A stretch of 7,129 nt of DNA from an uncultured Planctomycetaceae bacterium (GCA_937967755.1 CALBTA010000024.1:1-7129); one strand, 5' to 3'. Shown: positions 1-7,129, counted from the first letter of the stretch. Numbers and translations are program-made. The notes: generated by a model not told the origin, from the sequence alone.

Positions 1-5
1 CCTAG

Positions 6-42
6 CGCGCGCTGACAAAATGCGAAAGTGTGTCAGCGCGCG
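6..42. repeat. Perfect 12-bp inverted repeat (hairpin)
   Basis: Positions 6-17 (CGCGCGCTGACA) and 31-42 (TGTCAGCGCGCG) are exact reverse complements with a 13-nt loop at 18-30. The stem is very GC-rich. No T-run follows on either strand, so it is not a textbook intrinsic terminator. It could be the terminator or bidirectional transcription barrier of a gene lying left of the window, an operator, or a dispersed palindromic element. The pairing is seen directly; the role is unknown. Confidence 0.7.
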
Positions 43-125
43 ATGGCCATCGGTGGGGATGGTTGGGTGGTTGTTTATCAACGGCGACGGGTGCCGACGA
101 GAGTCGCCTCCCACATGGGGACACG

Positions 126-145
126 GTGGCTGGAAGCCCCGCTAC
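126..145 (+). repeat. Short dispersed repeat, copy A
   Basis: GTGGCTGGAAGCCCCGCTAC recurs at 4697-4717 with one substitution (G to A) and one extra C, and both copies are intergenic. Each copy folds on itself: GGCT pairs with AGCC around a 3-nt loop, and the outer GTGGC can pair with GCTAC using one G-T wobble. Two near-identical copies in non-coding DNA about 4.5 kb apart suggest a family of small intergenic palindromic elements. Function is unknown. Confidence 0.6.
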
Positions 146-183
146 GTTGCACCGCACACTTGCCCCGAGGTCCAGCAGAATTG

Positions 184-213
184 TTGACCACTGCAATCCG
201 TTGCTGCTATCTT
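184..213 (+). promoter_or_regulatory. Candidate sigma-70-type promoter of the SHD1 gene
   Basis: TTGACC at 184-189 (5 of 6 to the -35 consensus) is followed after 18 nt by TATCTT at 208-213. The TGC just before it gives an extended -10 motif. The predicted start near 220 leaves a leader of about 32 nt before the ATG at 252, which carries a strong purine-rich ribosome site. Spacing and position are good, but such matches also arise by chance. Confidence 0.45.
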
Positions 214-251
214 GATCAACCTACGGTTCACCATGTGAGGGAGGGTTTTCG

Positions 252-1019
252 ATGAAGCTTACGATTGGATGGCTGGTTCTGGCGGCCGCGATTTTGTCGC
301 CGCAGGTGTCGCTGGGGCAACTGTTTTTTCAGAATAGCCTTGACGAATACCGGCAGCCGGAGTCGCGCTGGGAGCGCTGGTCGCAAACGAAGCCGCGCGA
401 CTTTATTGAGTACCGCAACGAGAAGGGCGAAGTGACGTTTCGGTTCGAGTTGGTGAAAGCCGAGGACCGCGCGCTGGTGATCAAATCGACAAAGCCGAAC
501 CCGTTTGGCGGCGACAAACCGCCGATCGAACGCGAGCAACGACATACCTTCGATGGCCCGGAATCGAACTTGCCCCCAGGAAAGAAGACCGAGACGACGA
601 TTACTTTGAACGGCAAAGAGATCGCGGTCACGCGCGAGGATTTCGCCAACCCGCTGAACGGGCAGCCGATCAAATCGGTGTACTACGCGGATGAAGCACC
701 GTTTGACGGGATGGTGAAGTACGAGCAGTACTTCCAAGGCCGGCTACAGAGTACCTCCACGGCAACCTACAGCACTGGCGGCGAGGCGGTCGCCGCGACC
801 GACCCTCCCGCTGCTGACGAGCCGGACGAACCCGAGGAACCAGCCGCACCGGCACCGCGGAAGTGGACCAGCAGCGGCGGCAACTTCACCATCGAAGCGA
901 CGTTGGTCAAATTCGCCGATGGCGTGGCGCACCTGAAACGTGCCGACACCGGCAAGCTGATTCAAGTCCCGCTCGACAAGTTGAGCGACGCGGATCAGCA
1001 GTTTTTGAAAGACCACTAG
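252..1019 (+). CDS. Secreted SHD1-domain protein, function unknown
   Basis: This is a 255-residue exported protein. Residues 1-22 look like a Sec signal peptide: MK, then a hydrophobic stretch, then a SLG|Q-like cleavage region. The mature part has an uncharacterised beta-rich, charged segment (about 25-175), a Pro/Asp/Glu/Ala linker (about 183-202) and a C-terminal module (about 203-253). That module has RKWTSSGGNFTIEATLV, an ADGVAHLKRADTGKLIQVPL core and the ending LSDADQQFL. This is the pattern of SHD1 (SLA1 homology domain 1), a small SH3-like module that is very common in exported planctomycete proteins and whose bacterial ligand is not established. The ATG is supported by GAGGGAGGG at 237-245, 6 nt upstream, and by the signal peptide beginning at residue 1. 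The gene converges on the glycosyltransferase gene with only 9 nt between stop codons and no visible terminator. I do not recognise residues 25-175. Confidence 0.88.
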   Translation: MKLTIGWLVLAAAILSPQVSLGQLFFQNSLDEYRQPESRWERWSQTKPRDFIEYRNEKGEVTFRFELVKAEDRALVIKSTKPNPFGGDKPPIEREQRHTFDGPESNLPPGKKTETTITLNGKEIAVTREDFANPLNGQPIKSVYYADEAPFDGMVKYEQYFQGRLQSTSTATYSTGGEAVAATDPPAADEPDEPEEPAAPAPRKWTSSGGNFTIEATLVKFADGVAHLKRADTGKLIQVPLDKLSDADQQFLKDH

Positions 1020-1028
1020 CTGCGGAAG

Positions 1029-2579
1029 TTAGCGGTGTGCTCCGGCCGTGGGAATGGCCGATTGCGCAGCGTGCATGGTTGAAGAGGCGGCAGCGGCGGG
1101 GGAGTCTGCGCGGCGATCCGCTTTGGCATCCGGCGGCGGTGTCGGCTCTGGCGCGTTGAGCGCTTGCAAGATGCGCAGCGGCTCGGGGTCGCCGGCGTGC
1201 GTTTGTTGCCAGAGGGCCAGGATTTGCCGCGCGGCATCGGCATCGCCGGCAGACAAGCGCGCGATGGCCAACCACCGCAGGCAAGTGATGTCGCGGCAGC
1301 CGCCATCGAGCGCCTGTTGCAGCAGCGTCAGTGCCGGTGCCCACTGCTGGCCGCTGGCCAAGACCGCGCCGGTAACGGCCAGTTTCAGCAGCGCTTGGGC
1401 TTCGTCGCTGGTGACGATGTGAACGATTTGCGAAAGCGCGTCGTCTTTCCGGCCATGCTTAATGTGCAACTCCATCATGGCTCGGGCCAGCCGCGGCGTG
1501 CTGCCTTCGCGCTCGATCGCGGTTTGTAAAACTTGCAGCGACTCGTCGTCTTTGCCTTGGGTTTGCAGGGCGGCGCTCCAACAAACCGCGGCGATGGCGG
1601 TGATTTCGTCCAGGTGCCAGACCAGCGGGTTGACCCGGCCGTACTCGAAGGCCGTTTGATAAGAACGGATCGCAAGGTCGATACGGTCGTCGGCTTGCAG
1701 ATAGCCGCCCATCGCACAAAGCAGTTGTGCGTCGAGCGGGAACTGCTCCAGGGCTTTGATACACAACGAAAGCTGTGCCGCCCTCGCGCCGGGCGTTCCG
1801 TCCAGCGATGTGAGCAGACCGTAGAAGGCTTCCAGGCGTTCGCACGACGCGGTCGAATCGGCCTCCAAACATTCGCCGTAGAGATCGATGGCCGTTTGCG
1901 TATTGCCGAGGGTTTGCGCCGCCTCCGCGAGGCAGTTGAGCAGTTGCGGCGAACGCTGTTGCTGTCTGGCTTCGAGGTCAGCCAGCCGCAGGTTCCGTTG
2001 CGCCCGACCGCGCTTGATGGTCTCATCATGGTCGCGCGGGCCGCGGATGATTCGAAACGGCAGGCCGTCGATTGCGATGCCTACGTTGTCGAGCGTTTCG
2101 TGCAGACTTTCCCGAATGCGGCCTTGGAAGCGAACGCCCTGGCGGTTGGGAATCAGCCGCAGCCGGGCGACCTGTTCGGCCGCAATGACCCCGGGAGCCG
2201 CCGGCGGTTTGACGACCATCATATAGGCCGACGCCGGGTTCACCTGCCCGCCCGTGATCGCCCGCTTCAACTCGATTGTTTGCGATTGGCAGATGGTCTC
2301 GCCGGCATCCAACCACAGCACCCAATCGCCGTCGACGTGCGCGAGGGCATGATTGCGGGCGGCGGAGAAGTCGTCGCACCACTCGAAGTCCACAACGTTC
2401 GCGCCGAATTGCCGCGCGACTTCACGCGTGTTGTCGCTGCTGCCCGTGTCGACGACGACGATCTGGTCGGCAATGCCTTCGATGCATTGCAGGGTTTGGC
2501 TGAGGCCATCGGCATCGTTCTTGACGATCGTGGCAACGCTCACCCGGGGCGAAGAAGTTGGTTTCGAGGCGTTCGACAT
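1029..2579 (-). CDS. Family 2 glycosyltransferase with C-terminal TPR-like repeats
   Basis: This 516-residue protein has no signal peptide or membrane segment, so it is probably cytosolic. Residues 11-160 form a GT-A fold of family GT2: RVSVATIVKND (strand 1), VVVDTGSSDNT at 41-51 (nucleotide-sugar binding), WCDDFSAARNHAL at 67-79, and WVLWLDAGE at 86-94, where the usual DxD/DADE metal site reads DAGE. FQGRIRESLH (151-160) matches the F-G-xx-E acceptor-side motif seen in TPR-linked GT2 enzymes. Residues 213-475 are helical repeats consistent with degenerate TPRs, for example around LAEAAQTLGNTQTAIDLY and AIRSYQTAFEYG. The tail (476-516) is rich in Ala, Pro and Asp and probably disordered. Members of this class transfer sugars to peptides, glycans or lipids; donor and acceptor cannot be read here. 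It lies downstream of the lipoate ligase gene on the same strand, 152 nt away. The ribosome site before the ATG is weak (GGAA about 8 nt upstream). Confidence 0.88.
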   Translation of the reverse strand: MSNASKPTSSPRVSVATIVKNDADGLSQTLQCIEGIADQIVVVDTGSSDNTREVARQFGANVVDFEWCDDFSAARNHALAHVDGDWVLWLDAGETICQSQTIELKRAITGGQVNPASAYMMVVKPPAAPGVIAAEQVARLRLIPNRQGVRFQGRIRESLHETLDNVGIAIDGLPFRIIRGPRDHDETIKRGRAQRNLRLADLEARQQQRSPQLLNCLAEAAQTLGNTQTAIDLYGECLEADSTASCERLEAFYGLLTSLDGTPGARAAQLSLCIKALEQFPLDAQLLCAMGGYLQADDRIDLAIRSYQTAFEYGRVNPLVWHLDEITAIAAVCWSAALQTQGKDDESLQVLQTAIEREGSTPRLARAMMELHIKHGRKDDALSQIVHIVTSDEAQALLKLAVTGAVLASGQQWAPALTLLQQALDGGCRDITCLRWLAIARLSAGDADAARQILALWQQTHAGDPEPLRILQALNAPEPTPPPDAKADRRADSPAAAASSTMHAAQSAIPTAGAHR

Positions 2580-2731
2580 GGTTCATTCCAGCGCGTTCAA
2601 TGGCAGGCCCAACAATCGGGTGGGGAAGTCTAAACGACGGGCGCGGCCGAAGATAGAGCGATTCGCAATGATCGATGCGTTGCCGCTAGCACGCGGTTCC
2701 GGCCGTCTGCTCGTCGAACATTGCGCGCAAG

Positions 2732-3460
2732 CTAGCGACGTAGATTCCAAGCATCGCGGGAATATTTTTCCAACGCCAATCGCTTGGTCAGTGCCTTCAG
2801 CTTGGCATCGAATTGAAGCTCACGATCAGCTTTCCACGCACGGGTGATGCACGTTCGCAACTCGTCTGGGTGGGCGGGCAGATTCGATACGAATTCGGCG
2901 TGCGATCGATCCGCGCGATACTCGGGTTGGCGCGGCGGCTGCCGTAGGCACTTGGCGATTAGCTCCAGTGGGAAGGCGTACAGCAAAGTTCCGTGGTACA
3001 GCATGTGTGTCCGGCAGCATCGCAAGCTATTCCCAGAAAACTTTTGCCGACCCCCGATGGTCAAGTCGCTGATCCCGCTTCGCTGGGCGTCGGGGTGAAT
3101 GCCTTGTAGCTCCGATACAATTCTTTCCAAAACAAAGGCGTGCGCCTGGTCAATCATTCGCAGATGCGGCCTCCGTTGGTAGCTCAACACGATTGCATAC
3201 ATCAAACACCCCGGCCCGGCGACAATTGCCGCGCCGCCGCTATGGCGTCTCAGGATCGGCACTCCCAATTCGCGGCAGGCGGTTACGTTGACCTCGACGT
3301 CAACTTCGGACGCCCGGCCGACCACGACCGTAGGCGCTGGCGACTCCCAAATCCGCAACGCTTCGCTCGGCTGCCCCGCCCCTTCGGCAGCTTCCAGCAA
3401 CGCTTCATCCAGAGCCAGGTTTTCGGCTGGTGTGTTCAGAGTTAGTTCCAACAGTTCCAT
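2732..3460 (-). CDS. lplA: Lipoate-protein ligase A-like protein (biotin/lipoate ligase family)
   Basis: This 242-residue protein belongs to the BPL/LplA fold, whose ligases activate lipoate with ATP and attach it to a lysine on lipoyl domains (pyruvate and 2-oxoglutarate dehydrogenase E2, glycine cleavage H protein) in the cytoplasm. The N-terminal ENLALDEALLEAA pattern (13-25) is typical. RRHSGGAAIVAGPG (71-84) is the RRxSGGGAV-type lipoyl/ATP loop. SDLTIGGRQKFSGNSLR (131-147) carries the invariant ligase lysine, K140, followed by LYHGTLLY (154-161). The octanoyltransferase LipM cysteine before the glycine-lysine motif does not appear to be present, which favours a ligase, although C148 and C149 lie just after SGNS. 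It is shorter than E. coli LplA (338 residues) and lacks the C-terminal accessory domain. The ATG is fixed by an in-frame TGA 33 nt upstream and by family-like sequence from residue 5. No Shine-Dalgarno is visible; see the promoter at 3467. The symbol is by homology class, not proven orthology. Confidence 0.85.
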   Translation of the reverse strand: MELLELTLNTPAENLALDEALLEAAEGAGQPSEALRIWESPAPTVVVGRASEVDVEVNVTACRELGVPILRRHSGGAAIVAGPGCLMYAIVLSYQRRPHLRMIDQAHAFVLERIVSELQGIHPDAQRSGISDLTIGGRQKFSGNSLRCCRTHMLYHGTLLYAFPLELIAKCLRQPPRQPEYRADRSHAEFVSNLPAHPDELRTCITRAWKADRELQFDAKLKALTKRLALEKYSRDAWNLRR

Positions 3461-3466
3461 GCGCGG

Positions 3467-3472
3467 ATTGTA
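3467..3472 (-). promoter_or_regulatory. Candidate -10 box giving a leaderless lplA transcript
   Basis: On the minus strand TACAAT (5 of 6 to TATAAT) occupies 3472-3467. With standard spacing, +1 falls at 3460, the A of the lplA ATG. The 20 nt before the ATG contain no Shine-Dalgarno, and a TGA in frame 33 nt upstream excludes a longer protein. The -35 region is weak (best CTGATG with a 19-nt spacer). A leaderless mRNA is therefore inferred from the -10 position and the missing ribosome site. Confidence 0.4.
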
Positions 3473-3486
3473 CAGCGCGGGACCGC

Positions 3487-3514
3487 TTGACCATCAGCCC
3501 ATCGTACCTACACT
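3487..3514 (+). promoter_or_regulatory. Candidate promoter of the HEAT-repeat gene
   Basis: TTGACC (3487-3492) and TACACT (3509-3514) are separated by 16 nt, matching 5 of 6 and 4 of 6 consensus bases. Transcription would begin near 3521, about 33 nt before the ATG at 3554. The box lies back-to-back with the lplA -10 box (3467-3472), so the 93-nt gap would hold two divergent promoters whose RNA polymerase sites overlap. Confidence 0.4.
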
Positions 3515-3553
3515 CACAGTAGGAACGCATGTTGTTCATCGGGCTCAACTCTC

Positions 3554-4606
3554 ATGAGCGACGGATCGGAAATTCCATCGACCGCAACGACGCCGGGCAA
3601 ACCGACGCTGGCCGACGATGCGCTGCCGCCGGTCGAAGTGCCGACGATGACATTCGTCACGCAGTTGTTCCTAATCCCGCTGCTAATTGTGTCGATCATC
3701 GTCGCGGTCTGGCTTTCGGTCACGTGGCTGGTGAACGTGGGCAGCGACCCGGAGAAATACGTCGCCGATTTGGAGAACCCCGGCAAGGGAAGTTGGCAAT
3801 CGGCCGCCAGCCTGGCGGATATGCTTCGCAACCCGCGAAACGATGCGATGAAGCGCGACGCGTCGCTCTGCCGCAAGTTGTCTGAGGCGTTGGATAAGCA
3901 AATTGCCAGCGGCGAAATGAGCGACCACGCCATCAAGCTGCGTATCTTTCTTTGCCGTACGCTGGGGGAGTTTTACCGCACCGATGGCTTACCCGTGTTG
4001 ATCAAAGCGGCAACGACTGAGCGCGATGCCAAAGAAGTCGTCGTCCGCCGGACTGCCATCGAGGCTATCGCCGTGCTGGCCGACAATACCGATCCGCAGC
4101 GGCTGTTGGACGAGCCCGATTTGCTGCCGGCGCTGCGCAACGCCGCGCTCGAACGGACTGACAGCAGCGAGGACGAGTCGGTTCGTGGCGATCTGCGAGC
4201 GCGCGCTGCTTTCACGCTGGGCGTGTTGGGTGGCGACGAAGCGCTCGACGTGTTGGACGATGTGGCCGGTGACGGCTACCCCAACGCCCGCTTTAATGCG
4301 GCGGTCGGCCTAGCTCGTAACGGAGATGAACGGGCGATTCCGGTTTTAGTCGAAATGCTTGATCCTGAAAACGAAGATGTGACCGCCGGAGAGGAAGAAG
4401 AGACGGCGATCGAATGGAAGCGAGCGCTGGTGATGGTCAACGCGCTCGAATCGATCGAACGGCTGGCAGAAATCAATTCCGACGCCGACCTAAGCGAAGT
4501 TGAATTGGCAGTCAGGAAATTAGAAGACGCCGAACTTCACAATCTAATTGCCGGCCGTATCCACACCGAAGCCCGCGAAGTGCGCCAACGGTTGGAGCGA
4601 AGGTAG
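3554..4606 (+). CDS. Membrane-anchored HEAT-repeat protein
   Basis: This is a 350-residue protein with one predicted membrane helix. Residues 1-31 are polar and Pro/Thr-rich. Residues 34-61 (FVTQLFLIPLLIVSIIVAVW and onward) form a strong hydrophobic segment, followed by a large soluble domain. The soluble part is almost all helical, with repeat units resembling HEAT/PBS-type lyase repeats: about 128-152 (LRIFLCRTLGEFYRTDGLPVLIKA), 163-176, 213-236 (LRARAAFTLGVLGGDEALDVL) and 245-269 (ARFNAAVGLARNGDERAIPVLVEM). An acidic insert (273-287) precedes the last helices. Such repeats usually bind other proteins, and no catalytic motif is seen, so it is probably a scaffold at the membrane. No alternative in-frame start exists back to about 3500, and the ribosome site is poor. 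The better AGGA (3521-3524) precedes an ATG at 3529 in another frame that is not convincing. The gene probably ends at the hairpins at 4636-4679. Confidence 0.82.
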   Translation: MSDGSEIPSTATTPGKPTLADDALPPVEVPTMTFVTQLFLIPLLIVSIIVAVWLSVTWLVNVGSDPEKYVADLENPGKGSWQSAASLADMLRNPRNDAMKRDASLCRKLSEALDKQIASGEMSDHAIKLRIFLCRTLGEFYRTDGLPVLIKAATTERDAKEVVVRRTAIEAIAVLADNTDPQRLLDEPDLLPALRNAALERTDSSEDESVRGDLRARAAFTLGVLGGDEALDVLDDVAGDGYPNARFNAAVGLARNGDERAIPVLVEMLDPENEDVTAGEEEETAIEWKRALVMVNALESIERLAEINSDADLSEVELAVRKLEDAELHNLIAGRIHTEAREVRQRLERR

Positions 4607-4635
4607 TAGTAAGTTGAAATTCGGCCATCGAGTAA

Positions 4636-4654
4636 GACGGGTTTGTAACCCGTC
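4636..4654. repeat. Tight 8-bp palindromic hairpin
   Basis: GACGGGTT (4636-4643) and AACCCGTC (4647-4654) are exact reverse complements with a 3-nt loop TGT. It is the first of three small hairpins lined up between the HEAT-repeat gene and rsmG, and lies 29 nt after the HEAT stop codon. It may be part of a dispersed intergenic element together with the next two. Confidence 0.65.
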
Positions 4655-4657
4655 CCC

Positions 4658-4679
4658 AAACGCAGTGAAACTGCGTTTT
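4658..4679 (+). terminator. Candidate intrinsic terminator after the HEAT-repeat gene
   Basis: AAACGCAGT (4658-4666) pairs perfectly with ACTGCGTTT (4670-4678) around a GAA loop, and the 3' arm runs into TTTT (4676-4679). The A-tract on the 5' side makes it workable in both directions. The T-run is short and the stem only moderately GC-rich, so termination may be partial. It could equally be one unit of a repeat family rather than a dedicated terminator. Confidence 0.5.
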
Positions 4680-4696
4680 ACGTGTCTGAATTTACT

Positions 4697-4717
4697 GTGG
4701 CTAGAAGCCCCCGCTAC
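4697..4717 (+). repeat. Short dispersed repeat, copy B
   Basis: This is a 21-nt near-copy of 126-145, differing by one G-to-A change and one additional C in the C-run. It begins GTGGCTAGAAG and ends CCGCTAC. It directly follows the two hairpins at 4636-4679 and ends 6 nt before the ATG of rsmG, so it sits in the leader of that gene and could affect ribosome access. Translation from the GTG at 4682 would put it inside the coding region, which is unlikely. Confidence 0.6.
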
Positions 4718-4723
4718 TGTTTG

Positions 4724-5365
4724 ATGTCACATTCATTTTCCAGCCTTGCCGATGCCCTTTCCGCGCATGGCATCGATATTGCCGCCAGCCAGGCTGCCCA
4801 CCTTGACGAGTACTGCCAGCGGTTGTGGGCCTGGAATGAGAAGCTGAACCTGACTCGGCATACCGACTATGAAACTTTTGCGATTCGTGACGTTTTCGAC
4901 ACCTTGCAGCTTGCCGAATTGATCGGTGAAGGCGACGAAGTGCTGGACGTCGGAACGGGCGGCGGCGTGCCGGGCGTGCCGCTGGCGATCATCCGCCCCG
5001 ATTTGCAAGTGGTGCTCTGCGAATCGGTTGGGAAGCGGGCGTCGGCGGTGAAAGACATCGTGGAACAATTGCGATTGCCCGTGCCGGTTTACAACGAGCG
5101 GGCGGAAGACCACCTGGCCGATTCGCGCTACGACACCCTCGTCGCCCGGGGCGTTGCCCCGTTGTGGAAGATTCTCTACTGGTTCCAAGATCACTGGCTT
5201 TCCATCGGGCAGCTTTACCTAATCAAAGGTTCCCGATGGCTGGATGAGCGCGCCGCCGCCCGCGAACGCGACCTGACGCGGAATGTGAACATCCGCATCG
5301 CCGCCGAATACGAAACACCGGTGACGGGTGCGGCAAACGTGATTCTTCGCGTGACAAGGAAGTAG
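4724..5365 (+). CDS. rsmG: 16S rRNA (guanine-527 N7)-methyltransferase RsmG
   Basis: RsmG (formerly GidB) uses S-adenosylmethionine to methylate N7 of G527 in the 530 loop of 16S rRNA; its loss gives low-level streptomycin resistance in other bacteria. From the ATG at 4724 the protein has 213 residues, close to the E. coli enzyme (207). The helical N-terminus carries WNEKLNLTR (37-45). The SAM-binding motif is DVGTGGGVPGVPLAI (75-89). The acidic ribose-contact position is probably E100 in LCESVGKRASAV. ARGVAPL (141-147) and LIKGSR (166-171) match the later conserved RA.APL and lKG motifs. IRDVFDTLQL (54-63) replaces the usual RHxxDSL, a mild divergence. A GTG at 4682 in the same frame would add 14 residues, but these are encoded by the repeat at 4697-4717 and do not look like family sequence. 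No strong Shine-Dalgarno precedes either start. Upstream hairpins may separate it from the HEAT gene. No mnmG or parAB genes are alongside, unlike many bacteria. Confidence 0.9.
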   Translation: MSHSFSSLADALSAHGIDIAASQAAHLDEYCQRLWAWNEKLNLTRHTDYETFAIRDVFDTLQLAELIGEGDEVLDVGTGGGVPGVPLAIIRPDLQVVLCESVGKRASAVKDIVEQLRLPVPVYNERAEDHLADSRYDTLVARGVAPLWKILYWFQDHWLSIGQLYLIKGSRWLDERAAARERDLTRNVNIRIAAEYETPVTGAANVILRVTRK

Positions 5366-5371
5366 GGCGGC

Positions 5372-5413
5372 AAGCCTTGACGGCGACTGGCTATTGCGAG
5401 TCCCTCAAGGCTT
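5372..5413 (+). terminator. Hairpin after rsmG, possible terminator
   Basis: AAGCCTTGA (5372-5380) pairs exactly with TCAAGGCTT (5405-5413) across a 24-nt loop in which GACT (5385-5388) and AGTC (5399-5402) can also pair. It begins 7 nt after the rsmG stop codon. Only a TTT/TTTC stretch follows, so the intrinsic-terminator signature is incomplete. A second pairing, GCTTCGC (5418-5424) with GCGAAGC (5470-5476), lies just downstream. The pairing is seen; termination is inferred from position. Confidence 0.4.
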
Positions 5414-5577
5414 TCAAGCTTCGCCGCGGGACGACTTTCTCAGGCATTTACCCGGCGGCGACCAAGTTAGCGAAGCGTTTCTGAGGAACAGGGGGCTGTT
5501 CAATTGGGCTGCCGCGCCTACAGAGACGGAGACTGAGACACCATCTTCTTTGCCCCCGCTGTAAAGGATTGAATCAG

Positions 5578-7129
<1,552 letters not shown>

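Noticed and set aside
53..70. G-rich stretch (GG tracts) that could form a two-layer G-quadruplex
   Set aside because: Only two-tetrad stacking is possible without invoking long runs, and such stretches are frequent by chance in GC-rich DNA. No gene context supports a role.
28..255. Small open frames before the SHD1 gene on both strands
   Set aside because: They overlap the inverted repeat, the dispersed repeat and the promoter, lack ribosome sites and show no protein-like pattern.
1533..2633. A 366-codon open frame on the plus strand opposite the glycosyltransferase gene
   Set aside because: The opposite strand carries clear GT2 motifs over the same region. The plus-strand translation has no recognisable domain, and its composition is that expected of an antisense frame in GC-rich codons.
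2580..2731. Search for a promoter or small RNA between lplA and the glycosyltransferase gene
   Set aside because: No convincing -35/-10 pair, hairpin or small reading frame was found on the minus strand. Whether the two genes share a transcript stays open.
3529..3885. Alternative frame starting at ATG 3529 with an AGGA 4 nt upstream
   Set aside because: It overlaps the HEAT-repeat gene in another frame and its translation is Arg/Gly/Ala-rich without domain features. The frame from 3554 has a membrane helix and repeats. A translational-coupling leader peptide cannot be excluded but is not supported.

Overview
The window looks like a chromosomal segment of a planctomycete (Planctomycetota, probably a Pirellulales-type genome). 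The evidence is a secreted protein ending in an SHD1 domain, a large secreted EF-hand/fasciclin/CIA30 protein, a glycosyltransferase-TPR protein, a membrane-anchored HEAT-repeat protein, moderately high GC with short hairpin-rich intergenic repeats, and mostly weak or absent Shine-Dalgarno sites. The phylum is an inference from protein style. There is no rRNA, tRNA, CRISPR array, transposase, phage gene or integrase, so this reads as ordinary chromosome rather than a mobile island.

Layout. Positions 1-251 are non-coding. They hold a perfect 12-bp inverted repeat (6-42), one copy of a short dispersed repeat (126-145) and a plausible promoter (184-213) for the SHD1 gene at 252-1019 (+). That gene converges, with only 9 nt between stop codons, on a minus-strand pair: a lipoate-protein ligase-like gene (3460-2732) followed, after a 152-nt gap with no clear signal, by a GT2 glycosyltransferase with TPR-like repeats (2579-1029). 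A 93-nt divergent promoter region (3461-3553) separates the ligase from a plus-strand HEAT-repeat membrane protein (3554-4606). A 117-nt gap then holds three small hairpins in a row, the second shaped like a terminator and the third a near-copy of the repeat at 126-145. Next comes rsmG (4724-5365), the 16S rRNA m7G527 methyltransferase. A 212-nt gap with further hairpins leads to an exported multidomain protein (5578 to the window end) with four EF-hand loops, two fasciclin domains and the beginning of a CIA30-like domain. It is cut by the window edge.

The genes do not form one pathway. Housekeeping functions (lipoylation, rRNA methylation) are mixed with envelope or secreted proteins typical of planctomycetes. 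The most notable item is the last protein, which appears to combine calcium-binding loops, adhesion-type FAS1 domains and a CIA30 domain in one exported chain. The second is the recurring hairpin element, which also decides the rsmG start codon. No complete new multi-gene system is visible.
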